A DNA stretch of 64,000 nucleotides from Parachlamydiales bacterium (lineage in GTDB: Bacteria > Chlamydiota > Chlamydiia > Chlamydiales > SM23-39). This document shows, piece by piece, positions 35,501 through 44,651 of this stretch (position 1 is the stretch's first letter; each line of letters starts with the position of its first letter). The notes beneath the pieces were generated by a model that had not been told where the DNA came from, searched no databases, and saw only the letters and a list, made by a program, of their open reading frames with translations. The stretch is taken from assembly GCA_019694475.1 (NCBI GenBank), contig JAIBBX010000001.1, positions 510,001 through 574,000 of the forward strand, in the 5' to 3' direction. Both the position numbers and the translations under genes were made by a program.

Positions 35501-38247
35501 CTGCAATCAATGTAATAATCTCAAATACGGCTTTCAATCCGACTGCCCTGCAGCTGATTGGGTCTGATAATGCTGGAACCAACTTATCCTATGCTCAGAT
35601 CGGCCACGGCGGAGCTTTTTGGAATTCAGGGGCTGCTATGGGCAACATCCAGGTCACTGTGAATCAAGGTAACATATTCATGCGGGGTGGTCGAACCAAT
35701 GATTATGCCGCAATCGGGCACGTCGCTTTAAGCACAGTTTCAACTAGTTCTGTAACTGGAGCCATCACAGTCAATGTCCAAAATGGCAATTTGAATGTAG
35801 TCCCTCCTTTGAATACAGGTTCTACGACAAGCCCGGCTGGAATTTTCCTTTACGCACCCTCTGTCCTCGCTGGATCTAGCATCAACGTCTTTGTAAATGG
35901 AAATATTTCTCTAGGCGGAGGAAGATCTTCGAGCATGGCCCTCATCGGCGCATCTGGAAATGCAGCTGGAGGCGTTTCTCTTGATCCGCCTGTTCTTGTT
36001 TGCGTCACGAATAATCTTCTTTTAGGAGCTCCGGGCGGGGCTTCAGGTGTCGGACTCGTTGCACCTGGGGTTCCCCTCAATCTAGCTGTTGGCGATGTCA
36101 CTGTCAGCGTAGGAGGCAACGCAACGCTTTCCCCAACGATGGTCGGCACCAATAATGGCGAACACATTGCATTCATCGGCACTCCGAATGCGCAAGCCCT
36201 TGGAGCAGGCCCCTTCACTTCTAACACATTTTTAGCGGTCCAGGGCAATTTATCTGTTCTTGGAGATGTCAACGGCACAGATCTTGTGAATAACAACGCT
36301 GAAGTATACGGCTTGAATGATGCCAATATCGGCGTCGTTGGAAGCGTCACCGTTCGCGGCGGATTTAGAAATGCGCGGATCGGCAGCAGGTTACAAGCTC
36401 CCCTTTCCACAGTGCGTCTTTGGGCAGGCGGAGACATCATTTTCCAAAATAGCAACTTGGGCGGATTGGGTCAGCTCGGATCTACAGGCCTTGCCGGCCA
36501 GGGCGGCAATATTGATGTACGCTCTGCTGGCGATATTCGCCTTTCTTCAAGCATCATTCAAACAGCTGCTGCCGCATCTATTTTTGTTCAAGGGGGAAGC
36601 AGTTTTGCTGCAGGAGATTTGATCACCCCGTTAGGAGCCTCGATTACCGCTGTCGATCTGCAGCCAGCAACCGGTTTTCTTTGCGCAACAGCCGCATCCC
36701 CCGCAATCGGTCCTGACCCAGGCAATAACCTCGGTACTGTAAGAATCGATACAGCTGGTTACAATAGCGCAGGCACGCTGGTAACACCAGCAGCAGCTCC
36801 AGGTATTACTTTGCAGACTATCAATGGCAATCTAACAATCAATTCAGCGGACCGATTCCAAACAAGTGATGCCAATTACGGAATTGCGAGCGGAGCCTTT
36901 TCGAATTTGACCCTTGCGGGACCAGGCGTCAATGCCATGGTTCTGCTATCCACATCGGGCAATATCACAGTTGCCGGTCCTTCACCAACAGACAGTTTCC
37001 ACGATATTACAGTCAATACCGTTCCTTCTCCTTGGACTTCTGGAAATATCTTCATGTCTGCAAATAACAACATGACGATCAATAGCACCATTTCTACAAA
37101 TGGCGCTGGCAGTTCCATCACCTTGATCGCCGACCAAAACGATACAAACGTAGATGGGCCGGGCATTTTGACGATCAATGCGAATGTAACCACCTCTGCA
37201 GGGCCAATCCTTCTCGATTCTGGATTTGGTTCAGGACCTGGAGGAATCAGCTCCATCAATCAAATAGCAGGGACAGTCAACTCCAATGGCGGAACGATTA
37301 CAGCTCATGCGGTCGGCGATATTACAATCAGCGGAGCTGCCACCTCTTTCTCTTCCGGGGCCGGAAATCAAATCATCCAATCAACTAATGGGAATATCCA
37401 GATCGATGAAGACATTCTTTCTACTTCGGGAAGCGTCACTGTCTTAGCTGATGCCGAAAGTGTAACTCTCAGCACAGCGACAGGTTCTGGAGGCAGTATT
37501 CAGACATCCTCAGGCCCAATCAGCGTGACTGCAGCAAAAAACATTACAATCAATGGCGATCCTACAACCTTGTTTTCTCTCACCGGCTCGATCTCTACTC
37601 TTGCTGGCGATGACACCAATGTAACGACCAATGTCTCGACAGGAGACTCTGTCCTTATGATCACCGGGAATAATATGTCCCTCTTCGGAACTGCGAATAT
37701 TACTTCTAGCGGCTCTTTTGTCACTCTTGTCGTGGATAACGATTTCCCTGCCGCTCCTCTCATGGGAACAGGTTTCTTCAGCATGGCAGCAGGAGCTCGG
37801 GTCAATGCGGCAGGAACTTTGCAGATCTTTACAGCTCAGCAGCCATACAATACAATCCTTGGTCTCTTGAATGGCGTTTCCTTTGCCCGCGGCACACTTT
37901 TTCAAGACACGAACACGGAAGTCTGGTGCACCTACTATCCTAGCGGGATCGGCGGCTCTCCATTCACCGTCTTTTATAAAAACTGCCTGCAGCAAGTCAT
38001 GCAGCAAGCTACAATCGTCGTCCAGCAGTTTCTAGTTACATTGGAACCATTCGTGAATCCCAACTGGCCTTACTACGGTGTAGATGAATACTATGGATGG
38101 CCAACCAAGTTTTACATAGTATATCACCAGTTAGAGGATTTCAAAGAGTATCCTTCCGAACCTTATTTTCTAAGAACAGGCAACCGGCTCATCTCAGGTC
38201 CTAGATCTGTTTACTTACTTCCTGAATCGAGAAGACCGCTCCGCTGA
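32539..38247 (+). CDS. Two-partner-secretion exoprotein (TpsA/filamentous haemagglutinin-like)
   Basis: 1902 residues with an N-terminal signal (FLFCQLLLGAALEALPG). The TPS domain is clear: SILNWQEFSIQENEKVIFALP, SCVLNRVLGENPSQIFGAI, LLINPNGILFGE near 84-95 and GSFAAST. A FWSDNQTYFFGTA / GGNGGFVEVSG block follows near 245-275. The remainder is a long array of degenerate Gly/Asn/Ser/Thr-rich repeats (patterns such as GNITL, TNGNI, GGSxTG), expected to fold as a right-handed beta-helix. The last 100 residues are Tyr/Pro-rich and different in character. AGGGG precedes the ATG. The partner TpsB transporter is not in this window. Likely an adhesin; role inferred. Confidence 0.85.
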   Translation: MRYFLFCQLLLGAALEALPGSLEVSSGSAELNLSSPEVLEILASDKSILNWQEFSIQENEKVIFALPDVSSCVLNRVLGENPSQIFGAIESNGKILLINPNGILFGERSRIDVGSFAASTLNINNEMFLANQKWRSEDGVGSGSISILGSISAKGELSIKAPEINCEGSIRVPGGRVEVLGNRLALLNKGSIDVSGPEKGGTVLFGGDFQGKNPDVPNASTVFFGPETSVRADAITNGDGGKLIFWSDNQTYFFGTASAQGGPQGGNGGFVEVSGLGALVYDGKVNTLAASGMAGTLLLDPIGFTISSGVTVSMTALPNSSPTAAGANLNNAALQTALGSNNVILMTNSATAAQGNINWQSTGGITWNTARNLTLLAHNDITLNASVTNTGAAPGGSMYFVAGWDGVTMGAPFGAGTFGNANGFTGNILIDVPAGNVTISSTNGTINFLGQNITVQNTSAISSNVLISAPSSAGTTAITMQATQNISILGGTSSIAASLDVQSTNGGIALTAGGNIGIQSGNTFNNNGAQVLCRGPINFTATGNISADPGASAGSTTLIQTSGPNGPGDINFTSTNGNILIAQAAPSALINQEKVRIRNTGGGSISFVATNGSIFANTTSTGLQITEIGLLATTTNINFTANNLIQVTTRGPSGGQNVKASNSITFLTTNPAGTILIGNGTGVGPSTTTIQTTNGPITMTSNTITLMGGTGSVENVLVTSNLGAVLLSATPSGNLSFIGGSMTGNSGVLVSSTQSTVTLLAPGGNVLFQGGSTAGASAVAQADVGGVTVTTPGNVSLLGGTSNVCSTRILSAAGPIAVTAGGNLTLQSSPVPTNGTISEILSTSGNITLAIGGNITLTGISGYARVQTTSGIIQASGNNLTMTSGSTGSGFGFPPFTSFSSRNGSIGITLLGNLSMTGGIDPLAYTAIGWRTAGVEAATAPITLNISGTASLFGGPNALAATNYAQIGHIGGGTMGGAGVPQTGSASAAINVIISNTAFNPTALQLIGSDNAGTNLSYAQIGHGGAFWNSGAAMGNIQVTVNQGNIFMRGGRTNDYAAIGHVALSTVSTSSVTGAITVNVQNGNLNVVPPLNTGSTTSPAGIFLYAPSVLAGSSINVFVNGNISLGGGRSSSMALIGASGNAAGGVSLDPPVLVCVTNNLLLGAPGGASGVGLVAPGVPLNLAVGDVTVSVGGNATLSPTMVGTNNGEHIAFIGTPNAQALGAGPFTSNTFLAVQGNLSVLGDVNGTDLVNNNAEVYGLNDANIGVVGSVTVRGGFRNARIGSRLQAPLSTVRLWAGGDIIFQNSNLGGLGQLGSTGLAGQGGNIDVRSAGDIRLSSSIIQTAAAASIFVQGGSSFAAGDLITPLGASITAVDLQPATGFLCATAASPAIGPDPGNNLGTVRIDTAGYNSAGTLVTPAAAPGITLQTINGNLTINSADRFQTSDANYGIASGAFSNLTLAGPGVNAMVLLSTSGNITVAGPSPTDSFHDITVNTVPSPWTSGNIFMSANNNMTINSTISTNGAGSSITLIADQNDTNVDGPGILTINANVTTSAGPILLDSGFGSGPGGISSINQIAGTVNSNGGTITAHAVGDITISGAATSFSSGAGNQIIQSTNGNIQIDEDILSTSGSVTVLADAESVTLSTATGSGGSIQTSSGPISVTAAKNITINGDPTTLFSLTGSISTLAGDDTNVTTNVSTGDSVLMITGNNMSLFGTANITSSGSFVTLVVDNDFPAAPLMGTGFFSMAAGARVNAAGTLQIFTAQQPYNTILGLLNGVSFARGTLFQDTNTEVWCTYYPSGIGGSPFTVFYKNCLQQVMQQATIVVQQFLVTLEPFVNPNWPYYGVDEYYGWPTKFYIVYHQLEDFKEYPSEPYFLRTGNRLISGPRSVYLLPESRRPLR

Positions 38248-38329
38248 ACCTTCTCAACAGGAATGTTTTGATAATAATGTCGGATCGAGCTTAAAATCGT
38301 TGGCTCATTCCAAAAACCGGAGGTTAACT

Positions 38330-38680
38330 ATGTCAGCTGTTACTTTAGAGAGACAACAACAACAACAAGAGGAAGTTCAATTCGAACTCACCGATTTACG
38401 CATCCCATTTGTAGATATGGCGGGAAGAGTGTACAAACCTGAAACCGTAATCGTCGCCTTCAAAACAAAAGAGATTATGAGAGCGTTTTATCAATCAGTG
38501 AAGCATCGGTATAGCAATTTAGTCGTATTTGACAGGAGAGACGATGAACCTAATTCTATGGGAATTCGTTTGAGTATGGAACATACACAAGACAAAACTG
38601 TGAATGACATTTTAAAATTGCTGAGAGGAGATTTAGGCGCAGATAAAGTTAATCAATTTATAAAAAAGTATTATATCTAG
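38330..38680 (+). CDS. Small conserved protein of unknown function
   Basis: 116 residues from the ATG preceded by GGAGG at 6 nt; a longer frame from 38300 has no binding site. It opens with a run of glutamines (ERQQQQQEE), followed by a compact domain (IPFVDMAGRVYKPETVIVAF, VVFDRRDDEPNSMGIRL, NDILKLLRGDLG). No signal peptide or membrane segment. No family is recognised. It lies 82 bp after the TPS protein gene and converges on the oxidoreductase gene with a 4-bp overlap. Confidence 0.6.
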   Translation: MSAVTLERQQQQQEEVQFELTDLRIPFVDMAGRVYKPETVIVAFKTKEIMRAFYQSVKHRYSNLVVFDRRDDEPNSMGIRLSMEHTQDKTVNDILKLLRGDLGADKVNQFIKKYYI

Positions 38681-39711
38681 GCATTTGCGTATTTTTGCCA
38701 GAATGGAAGCATGAGGTTGAGCTGATCCATGAATTTCCAGAGGCCGACGCTATATTCCAGATGACCTAGCGGACTAAATTTTCCACGGGGAAAGGCAATT
38801 CCTATGCCAAAAAGACCGGGAGCTATGATCCCGGTTTTATCATCGTAATGCAAATGCTCGTATTGTTTTAAGATCGGCAGCTTTCTGCGCTCAAAACCTA
38901 CAGCATAAATGGCCTTTGTGCAGGTGGACAGACTCTCTTCAAAAGCTGGGTCGTTCGCCAGCATCCGCTCCAAGCGGGGAGGAAGTTCTCCATCGAGATA
39001 TTTCTTTGACCATTGAGCAGTGAACCCTTTTAAACCTGTATCATCGTAAAGGATCCAATCCTTGAGATGGACCGCATAGCGGATTGGAGAACGATAGAAA
39101 TTGATCACTTTCTTCACGGGGGTTTCAAGCAGTTTTGCAAGAACAAGCACAGCAGAGTGGGAAGAGCCGAATACAGCCACGGTGTCGTTGCTTTGAATGG
39201 CCTTTTGCAATTTGTTTGGATCAAGAGCAACCTCTAAACCAATTGTCTCCGGGCCTGGGTGAAAAAGTGCTTTTGGATCGGATCCGATTGCGAGAATCAC
39301 ATTTTTCGAAAAGATGGACCCCTTCTGCAGCTTAATCTCCCATCCCCCCTTTTCTAAAAAGAGTTCGAGAGCCATTTCCTCTTTCGCATGCACTTTTTTG
39401 CGCAAATGATCGGTGACCCATTGAAGCGGTTCAACTACATACTGCAAAAGACAAGTCTCATTCGGATCGATCTCTTCCATCTTAAATTTTTTGGGCCGGC
39501 TTTTGAATGCAAACGCCTGGCAATGTTCAAAATAACGATTGAAGAGTTCGACTTTAGTGTTGCCTGGAACCTGGCTCCATTTTTTGCCCAGATCGCCAAC
39601 TTGAAAATGGGGATCGATCCATCCGATCTTTGCAGGATCCACTCCTGCATCGATCAATTTCCCGACCGCCGCAATCCCTGCGGGGCCCCCACCAATGACT
39701 GTCCATTCCAT
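38677..39711 (-). CDS. FAD/NAD(P)-binding oxidoreductase
   Basis: 344 residues. N-terminal GGGPAGIAAVGKL near 7-19 is the FAD-binding GxGxxG, and VAVFGSSHSAVLVLAKLLE near 182-200 is the second dinucleotide (NADPH) site. QVPGNTKVELFNRYFEH and IYAVGFERRKLPIL fit the lysine/ornithine N-monooxygenase-like or thioredoxin-reductase-like groups. No redox-active CxxC is visible, so a flavin monooxygenase is more likely than a disulphide reductase. Substrate unknown. Confidence 0.75.
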   Translation of the reverse strand: MEWTVIGGGPAGIAAVGKLIDAGVDPAKIGWIDPHFQVGDLGKKWSQVPGNTKVELFNRYFEHCQAFAFKSRPKKFKMEEIDPNETCLLQYVVEPLQWVTDHLRKKVHAKEEMALELFLEKGGWEIKLQKGSIFSKNVILAIGSDPKALFHPGPETIGLEVALDPNKLQKAIQSNDTVAVFGSSHSAVLVLAKLLETPVKKVINFYRSPIRYAVHLKDWILYDDTGLKGFTAQWSKKYLDGELPPRLERMLANDPAFEESLSTCTKAIYAVGFERRKLPILKQYEHLHYDDKTGIIAPGLFGIGIAFPRGKFSPLGHLEYSVGLWKFMDQLNLMLPFWQKYANA

Positions 39712-39758
39712 ATGCTCCCGCTATACCTGGGTTGAAGATTATTTAGAAAGACTCCCCT

Positions 39759-39941
39759 TCAGCCTGGCCGATTATCATATGGAAAACCACATCGAATGCA
39801 AGGATATCTCGGATAAGGTCTGGTGTTTGACTGGCCGCAATTGGGACATGTCCAATCGCTGCTCTCCTCTTTCGAAAAATTTCCAAAAAGAAACACAGGA
39901 ATTGCTGCCGCCCAAGCCATAAGACCCAATCTCTTAAACAT
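39759..39941 (-). CDS. Small membrane-anchored zinc-ribbon protein
   Basis: 60 residues. MFKRLGLMAWAAAIPVFLFG is one membrane segment, followed by WTCPNCGQSNTRPYPRYPC and IRCGFPY, giving two CxxC pairs that would bind zinc. I chose this ATG because AGGGAGAA lies 6 nt upstream; the frame is open further (to 40100) but would overlap the divergent gene. The AT-rich gap to that gene holds both binding sites. Function unknown; zinc ribbons of this kind often bind nucleic acids or partner proteins. Confidence 0.65.
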   Translation of the reverse strand: MFKRLGLMAWAAAIPVFLFGNFSKEESSDWTCPNCGQSNTRPYPRYPCIRCGFPYDNRPG

Positions 39942-40047
39942 ATCGTTCTCCCTGATAAAAAATACGAGGAAAAACCATAGAAGGGCTAGTTTTTTTTGAC
40001 AACTAATTTCTTTTATGGGAAAGCAATTAATAACAGGAGGAATATCT

Positions 40048-40380
40048 ATGAAAGGTAAAAGCATTTTTGGAATTGCCCTCATTGTAATCGGGGCAATCAT
40101 GCTGTTTTTTTCTGACTATATTGCAGGACAAGTGGCTCAAGGAAAGCTGCAAATTCAAAGCGCCCAAAGCCAGGTGGATACAGCTGATACTTTGTTCAAA
40201 CAATCAGAGTACACAAAGCCTGTTGGCAAAATATTCACAGGAGGCGCTCAACGAAAAATCGATGAGGGTCAAGCACAGGTGGATTATTATGAAGGTCTAT
40301 CTAGCAAACTGAAGATCTTCGGAATCATTTTGATTGTTGCTGGAGCAGGCGTTCTCTTCATCGGCAGGAAGAAAGGTTAA
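40048..40380 (+). CDS. Two-TM small membrane protein
   Basis: 110 residues from the ATG after a strong GGAGG at 6-7 nt. The protein has a TM helix at each end (IFGIALIVIGAIMLFFS and KIFGIILIVAGAGVLFIG) and a charged 60-residue middle (QIQSAQSQVDTADTLFKQ). The layout resembles DUF3185-type small bacterial membrane proteins. It is divergent from the zinc-ribbon gene and followed by a terminator. Confidence 0.6.
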   Translation: MKGKSIFGIALIVIGAIMLFFSDYIAGQVAQGKLQIQSAQSQVDTADTLFKQSEYTKPVGKIFTGGAQRKIDEGQAQVDYYEGLSSKLKIFGIILIVAGAGVLFIGRKKG

Positions 40381-40384
40381 GTGG

Positions 40385-40406
40385 AAGGCCCCTAGCCTTG
40401 GGGCCT
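40385..40406 (+). terminator. Hairpin after the two-TM gene
   Basis: AGGCCCC / GGGGCCT stem with a short loop just after the stop at 40380. The T tail is weak (TCTTATTTGCATTATTTT, interrupted). It may end both this gene and the convergent hsp20. Confidence 0.45.
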
Positions 40407-40422
40407 CCCCGTCTTATTTGCA

Positions 40423-40743
40423 TTATTTTACAGTGATTTTAAGCGGTTTTGTCGCCTTCGCTTTCGGCATGGTCACCTTTAAGATTCCATCCTCAGCGCT
40501 CGCTGTTATTTCTCCGCCCTCATCAATCTGTATTCCTTCTATTGGAACTAAGTACGAGTAGCTGTAGCAGCCCGATTTTCCTATGATCGATAGAGCTCTC
40601 TTTTCTAAGGTAATCTCAATCTCTTTCGGCTTAACACCAGCCACAAGCGCTTCAACAACGTAAGCATCTTGCGTTTCACTCAATCGTACTCCAGTTGGTC
40701 GGAATGCGTTTTCTACTTCTTGGAATAATGTTGCTAGTGACAT
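40423..40743 (-). CDS. Small heat shock protein Hsp20
   Basis: 106 residues, an alpha-crystallin-domain holdase that keeps unfolded proteins soluble. The core reads SETQDAYVVEALVAGVKPKEIEITLEKRALSI, then EDGILKVTMPKAK, with a C-terminal ITVK tail. The N-terminal arm is short. AGGAGG precedes the ATG. The promoter and a CIRCE element are directly upstream, so the gene is probably repressed by HrcA and induced by heat. Confidence 0.9.
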   Translation of the reverse strand: MSLATLFQEVENAFRPTGVRLSETQDAYVVEALVAGVKPKEIEITLEKRALSIIGKSGCYSYSYLVPIEGIQIDEGGEITASAEDGILKVTMPKAKATKPLKITVK

Positions 40744-40773
40744 AGGATCCTCCTGTTTATGAATCCGTTTTGG

Positions 40774-40802
40774 ATTCTATCAAACAGGGAGAAATTTGTC
40801 TA
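40774..40802 (-). promoter_or_regulatory. Promoter of hsp20
   Basis: Reverse strand TAGACA (40802-40797), 17-bp spacer, TAGAAT (40779-40774), 30 bp before the ATG. The -35 box overlaps the left half of the CIRCE operator by three bases, so bound HrcA would block RNA polymerase. Confidence 0.7.
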
Positions 40803-40826
40803 GCACTCTCTTGTCGAGAGTGCTAG
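40800..40826. promoter_or_regulatory. CIRCE operator (HrcA binding site)
   Basis: CTAGCACTC, 9-nt spacer (TCTTGTCGA), GAGTGCTAG. It matches the CIRCE consensus TTAGCACTC-N9-GAGTGCTAA with one change at each outer end. It sits between the hsp20 start and the ftsH stop and overlaps the hsp20 -35 box. Confidence 0.92.
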
Positions 40827-40834
40827 ATTTTCAG

Positions 40835-43573
40835 TTAAGACTCTTGAGGATCAAGTCCTTGCGGAGGATTTGCCGCAGGGCGAACTTGACTTGGAAGGGG
40901 TGGCGGAGGAGGCGGATTTTTGATTTGGAGCTCATCTGCCGTTTTAACTCTAGCCCGCTTCGCTTCGATGTCCCAAGCGCCGCTCATGATCTCTTTGATA
41001 TCCGTTGCATCGAGCGTTTCAAACTCCATCAGCATATCTGTCATCAGCTGCACTTTGTCTTTGTTCTCTGTCAAGATATCGACAGCGCGTTTATGCGCTT
41101 CATCGATCAGCTGGCGAACCTCTTTGTCGATCGCCTTAGCAGTCTCATCGGAGTAATTTTTCTCATGATAACCGCTCATTCCTAGATATTGACCCGACTC
41201 GGTTCTTTCATCATAAGTCACCGTTCCGAGGTTATCGCTCATACCCCATTCGCACACCATGCTTCGGGCGATTTTTGTCGCTTGCATGATATCGTGCTGT
41301 GCGCCAGAAGACATATCTTTTACAAAAATCTCTTCAGCAGCACGGCCTCCCATCAATACAACGAGTTTGTCGAGTACCTCTTTTTTCCAGTAGCTGAGCC
41401 TGTTCTTTGTCGGCATAAAGTGAGTTGCGCCCAAAGAGAAGCCGCGAGGGATGATTGTTACTTTGTCGACTGGATCGCTATGCTTAACCACAAGACCGGC
41501 AATTGCGTGGCCAGATTCATGGTAAGCGGTCGTCAATTTCTCATTTTGATCCATTTCTAAGCTGCGACGCTCTTTTCCATAACGCACCTTGTCTGTGGCT
41601 TCTCTCACCTCAGCCGACGTCACAGCAGATCTGCCGACTCGGGCTGCAAGAAGAGCCGCTTCATTCAAAATATTCTCAAGGTCAGCGCCGGATGCGCCAG
41701 GAGTTGCGCGAGCAACATCATTCAAATCTACCGACTTATCCATTTTGATCTTGCGGGCATGCACCTTTAAGATTTCAAGGCGTCCTTTGATATCTGGCAA
41801 ATCAAGTACAACGCGCCGGTCAAAACGGCCCGGTCTCAAGAGAGCTTTGTCAAGAATGTCGGGACGGTTGGTGGCAGCCATCAAAATGACTCCCTCTTTC
41901 GTATCAAAACCATCCATCTCTACAAGAAGCTGGTTCAGCGTCTGCTCGCGCTCATCATGGCCGCCGCCAATCCCTGCGCCGCGGTGCCTTCCGACCGCAT
42001 CAATCTCATCCATGAAAATGATGCAAGGAGCGTTTTTCTTGGCAGTGTCGAACATATCGCGAATTCGGCTTGCGCCAACACCCACAAACATCTCGACAAA
42101 GTCAGAGCCTGAAATCGAGAAGAAGGGGCGGTCAGCTTCGCCAGCAACCGCTTTTGCAACGAGTGTTTTACCTGTTCCTGGAGGCCCTACGAGAAGCACG
42201 CCCTTAGGAATGCGGGCTCCGAGCGAGGTGAATTTCTGCGGATCTTTCAAGAAGTCGACAATCTCTTTCAACTCCTCTTTCGCCTCATCTGCGCCTGCTA
42301 CATCTTTAAAGGTCACTTTATTGGTCTCTTTGGTCATCAGCTTCGCTGGAGACTTTCCAAAATTCATCGCTGAAGAGCCAACCCCTTTCATCTGACGGGA
42401 GAAGATGAAATAGAGGAAGAGAATCACGAGCATCACTGGAAGAATCGTGAAAATATAGCTGAAGTAATTGGGAGCAGGTTCCTGGCTTTTGAAAGTTTTT
42501 TCAAGAACGGTATTTCTTGGTTGGTCTGGAGCTCTATAGTTCAACCCTTTGTTGGTATCAAAACTATTCATTTCCTCTTTGGCCTGCGCAAACCAGTGGC
42601 TATAGACTTCAGGGTCTTGTTTTTCTAGAGCGCGAGTTGAGAGTTCTTGGTTGTTAAAGAACCAGATTGCTGAGGCTACTTTCGATCTTGACTTGTCGAG
42701 GAGCGCTTCGTTTTTCTCTAAATCGGCAACCACTTTATTGTATTCATCAAGTTCTTCCACATAACTGCGGACGCTGCGCAGTGAAGCGAGGCGTACTCCA
42801 TCGGTTTCTCTGCCGAGATTGCCAATGAGCGGAGTCAATTGATTCAAGATGTTGCGATAGGTTCTCAATTGAAGCTCTGGAGAATGATCGACTGCTGAGG
42901 TCAATTGCGTGGCGATCGTCTTGAGTTCTTGCTTAGTCGCTTCATTTCCAATTCCAAGCGCTGGAGATCTAAGAAGGGCAACGAGATCGCGCAGTTCTTT
43001 GCCAGCCGCATCAATCGTCTCAATCGACTGCATTTGCTGGGCTAGGCTCACGCTTCTTTGCACGAAAGGCAAGCTCGTTACATCCCGGTCCGACAAGCTG
43101 TGAAGAATGACAGCATTGTCTCGGTTCGGGTTATTGAAAAGCGGGCTGACAACGACATAGCCCGAGCGAGGAATCGTTGTTCCGCTCAGATGCAGATAGA
43201 GATCAGCTGCATCGCGAACTGTTTTTTGTAGCTGGTCTAGATCTTCAGATAGCCGATTCCCAGCGATCGTTAGCTCATGAACCTTATTCAAATGCTCTAA
43301 ATAACGAAATCGATCCGAACTCTCCTCAGGCAACTGATCTCTGAACTTCCCTGTAAAGGTGACGAGATTCTCGTTTTGAGCGATTTTTCGGTTCTCTTCC
43401 GGAACGGTTAAATTCAAGTTAGTTAAGTGTTCGGCCTGATGACTGAATGAGACTCTACCCGCTGCGCCGGAAGTAAATGTCTGCACCCCAATTATAATAA
43501 CTATCGCCGCCAGGAGAAATACAAGAAATCCCCCAGGAAAGCCTTTTTTCGGAGTTGGTCTCATTTTGGCCAT
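40835..43573 (-). CDS. ftsH: ATP-dependent zinc metalloprotease FtsH
   Basis: Membrane hexamer that degrades misfolded or regulatory membrane and cytosolic proteins. 912 residues, longer than E. coli FtsH because of a periplasmic domain of about 340 residues, as in other chlamydiae. TM1 near 14-32 ([18 protein letters not shown]), TM2 near 375-393, AAA Walker A GPPGTGKT near 460, Walker [12 protein letters not shown] near 515, the arginine finger [10 protein letters not shown] near 575 and the zinc site HESGHAIAG near 684. The C-terminus is Pro-rich. AAGG lies before the ATG. It converges on hsp20's control region. Confidence 0.97.
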   Translation of the reverse strand: MAKMRPTPKKGFPGGFLVFLLAAIVIIIGVQTFTSGAAGRVSFSHQAEHLTNLNLTVPEENRKIAQNENLVTFTGKFRDQLPEESSDRFRYLEHLNKVHELTIAGNRLSEDLDQLQKTVRDAADLYLHLSGTTIPRSGYVVVSPLFNNPNRDNAVILHSLSDRDVTSLPFVQRSVSLAQQMQSIETIDAAGKELRDLVALLRSPALGIGNEATKQELKTIATQLTSAVDHSPELQLRTYRNILNQLTPLIGNLGRETDGVRLASLRSVRSYVEELDEYNKVVADLEKNEALLDKSRSKVASAIWFFNNQELSTRALEKQDPEVYSHWFAQAKEEMNSFDTNKGLNYRAPDQPRNTVLEKTFKSQEPAPNYFSYIFTILPVMLVILFLYFIFSRQMKGVGSSAMNFGKSPAKLMTKETNKVTFKDVAGADEAKEELKEIVDFLKDPQKFTSLGARIPKGVLLVGPPGTGKTLVAKAVAGEADRPFFSISGSDFVEMFVGVGASRIRDMFDTAKKNAPCIIFMDEIDAVGRHRGAGIGGGHDEREQTLNQLLVEMDGFDTKEGVILMAATNRPDILDKALLRPGRFDRRVVLDLPDIKGRLEILKVHARKIKMDKSVDLNDVARATPGASGADLENILNEAALLAARVGRSAVTSAEVREATDKVRYGKERRSLEMDQNEKLTTAYHESGHAIAGLVVKHSDPVDKVTIIPRGFSLGATHFMPTKNRLSYWKKEVLDKLVVLMGGRAAEEIFVKDMSSGAQHDIMQATKIARSMVCEWGMSDNLGTVTYDERTESGQYLGMSGYHEKNYSDETAKAIDKEVRQLIDEAHKRAVDILTENKDKVQLMTDMLMEFETLDATDIKEIMSGAWDIEAKRARVKTADELQIKNPPPPPPLPSQVRPAANPPQGLDPQES

Positions 43574-43736
43574 AAACGCCTTGCTCTCTTTATGTTATAA
43601 ATTCTTCTAAACGGATTAATTAAACCACTTTTTCAGCTTTAAGTAAAGTGCCAGCGCGCCCCTATGAATACGCCCTGGAATTGTCCTCATAACAAAAAAA
43701 GAATAAATTGTCTTTCGTTTGTCTTTAGAACCTTGA

Positions 43737-44651
43737 TTATGAACTCGTTGAACCCTCAGAAAAAATCCTGACCGAGCCGGCGTCAACCAAAATTTTTTTT
43801 GTTTTGAGGCATAAAACCTTTGATTTTTCCCCTTTTTTCACCCAATCGAGCACAGTCTCGAGCTGATCGCGGTTCAGAAAAGCCTTTTTTTGAAGCAGGT
43901 GCCGCTGTTCTATAGGATCCAAACCATTCAGATCGCAATCCACAAGCTCAACCTGTTTATCGAGGTAAGCTTTTAGTTCATGGGCTCTATAAGACAATAG
44001 ACAAAGGTTTTTTCTTGTTTCTTTGCCGAACTGTTCATTGAGGAAAGGGAAGATGGAGCTTCTCATACGGGCGCGCAAATAGGCAGGGTCTGAGTTAGAA
44101 GAATCTTGGAAAGGGACTAAAGACTTTGCTTCTAAATACTCGAGGATTTCCTCGCGCACCACGCTTAAAAAGGGGCGCCAGAGGGTCATGCCATGTTGCG
44201 AGCTCACTTCCTGCATGCCCCCAAGATTGGTTAAATGGGCTCCTTCCAAAATCCGTTTCAAAACGGTTTCGGCCAAATCGTCTGCTTGATGGGCCAATAG
44301 AACCGCTGCATAAGAAGGTGCGAGCTTTGCGAAAAAGGCAAAGCGTCCCTGCCTTGCTTCGTCTTCGCTCCGTTCTTTTGGTGCGAGTCTTACCGAAAAA
44401 AAAGGAAGACCAAGAGCTTTTGCTTCTCTTTCAATAGCGAGCGCCTCATCCCGGCTCTCTTCGCGCCATCCATGATCGACATGAGCAATATGAGGAAAAG
44501 CGCCGGCATCTAAAAGAGAATAGAGAAGGGCTTTTGAATCGGGGCCGCCGGAATAGCCGAGAAGAAGCGGTTTTTCCCGATCCCAATGGACGCTAAGAAA
44601 TGCTTTTGTTACACTCGGAACATGTCTGTTTTGTGGCGCTACGCTTTGCAA
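43737..44651 (-). CDS. tilS: tRNA(Ile)-lysidine synthetase
   Basis: Converts C34 to lysidine in the AUA-reading tRNA-Ile. The PP-loop LLLGYSGGPDSKALL is near residues 20-35, followed by HVDHGWREESRDEA near 55 and LLAHQADDLAETVLKRILEGA near 105. The C-terminal half (a TilS substrate-binding region) ends near the stop. The start is uncertain. The open frame runs upstream to 44852, entirely over the divergent lptF, but this part has no TilS similarity. The TTG at 44651 is the best compromise and still overlaps lptF by 30 bp. No clear binding site is seen. Confidence 0.9.
   Translation of the reverse strand: MQSVAPQNRHVPSVTKAFLSVHWDREKPLLLGYSGGPDSKALLYSLLDAGAFPHIAHVDHGWREESRDEALAIEREAKALGLPFFSVRLAPKERSEDEARQGRFAFFAKLAPSYAAVLLAHQADDLAETVLKRILEGAHLTNLGGMQEVSSQHGMTLWRPFLSVVREEILEYLEAKSLVPFQDSSNSDPAYLRARMRSSIFPFLNEQFGKETRKNLCLLSYRAHELKAYLDKQVELVDCDLNGLDPIEQRHLLQKKAFLNRDQLETVLDWVKKGEKSKVLCLKTKKILVDAGSVRIFSEGSTSS

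Noticed and set aside
32539..38247. CRISPR-like or tandem-repeat array in the TPS gene
   Set aside because: The periodicity is at the protein level with degenerate DNA; no identical repeats with constant spacers were seen here or elsewhere in the window.
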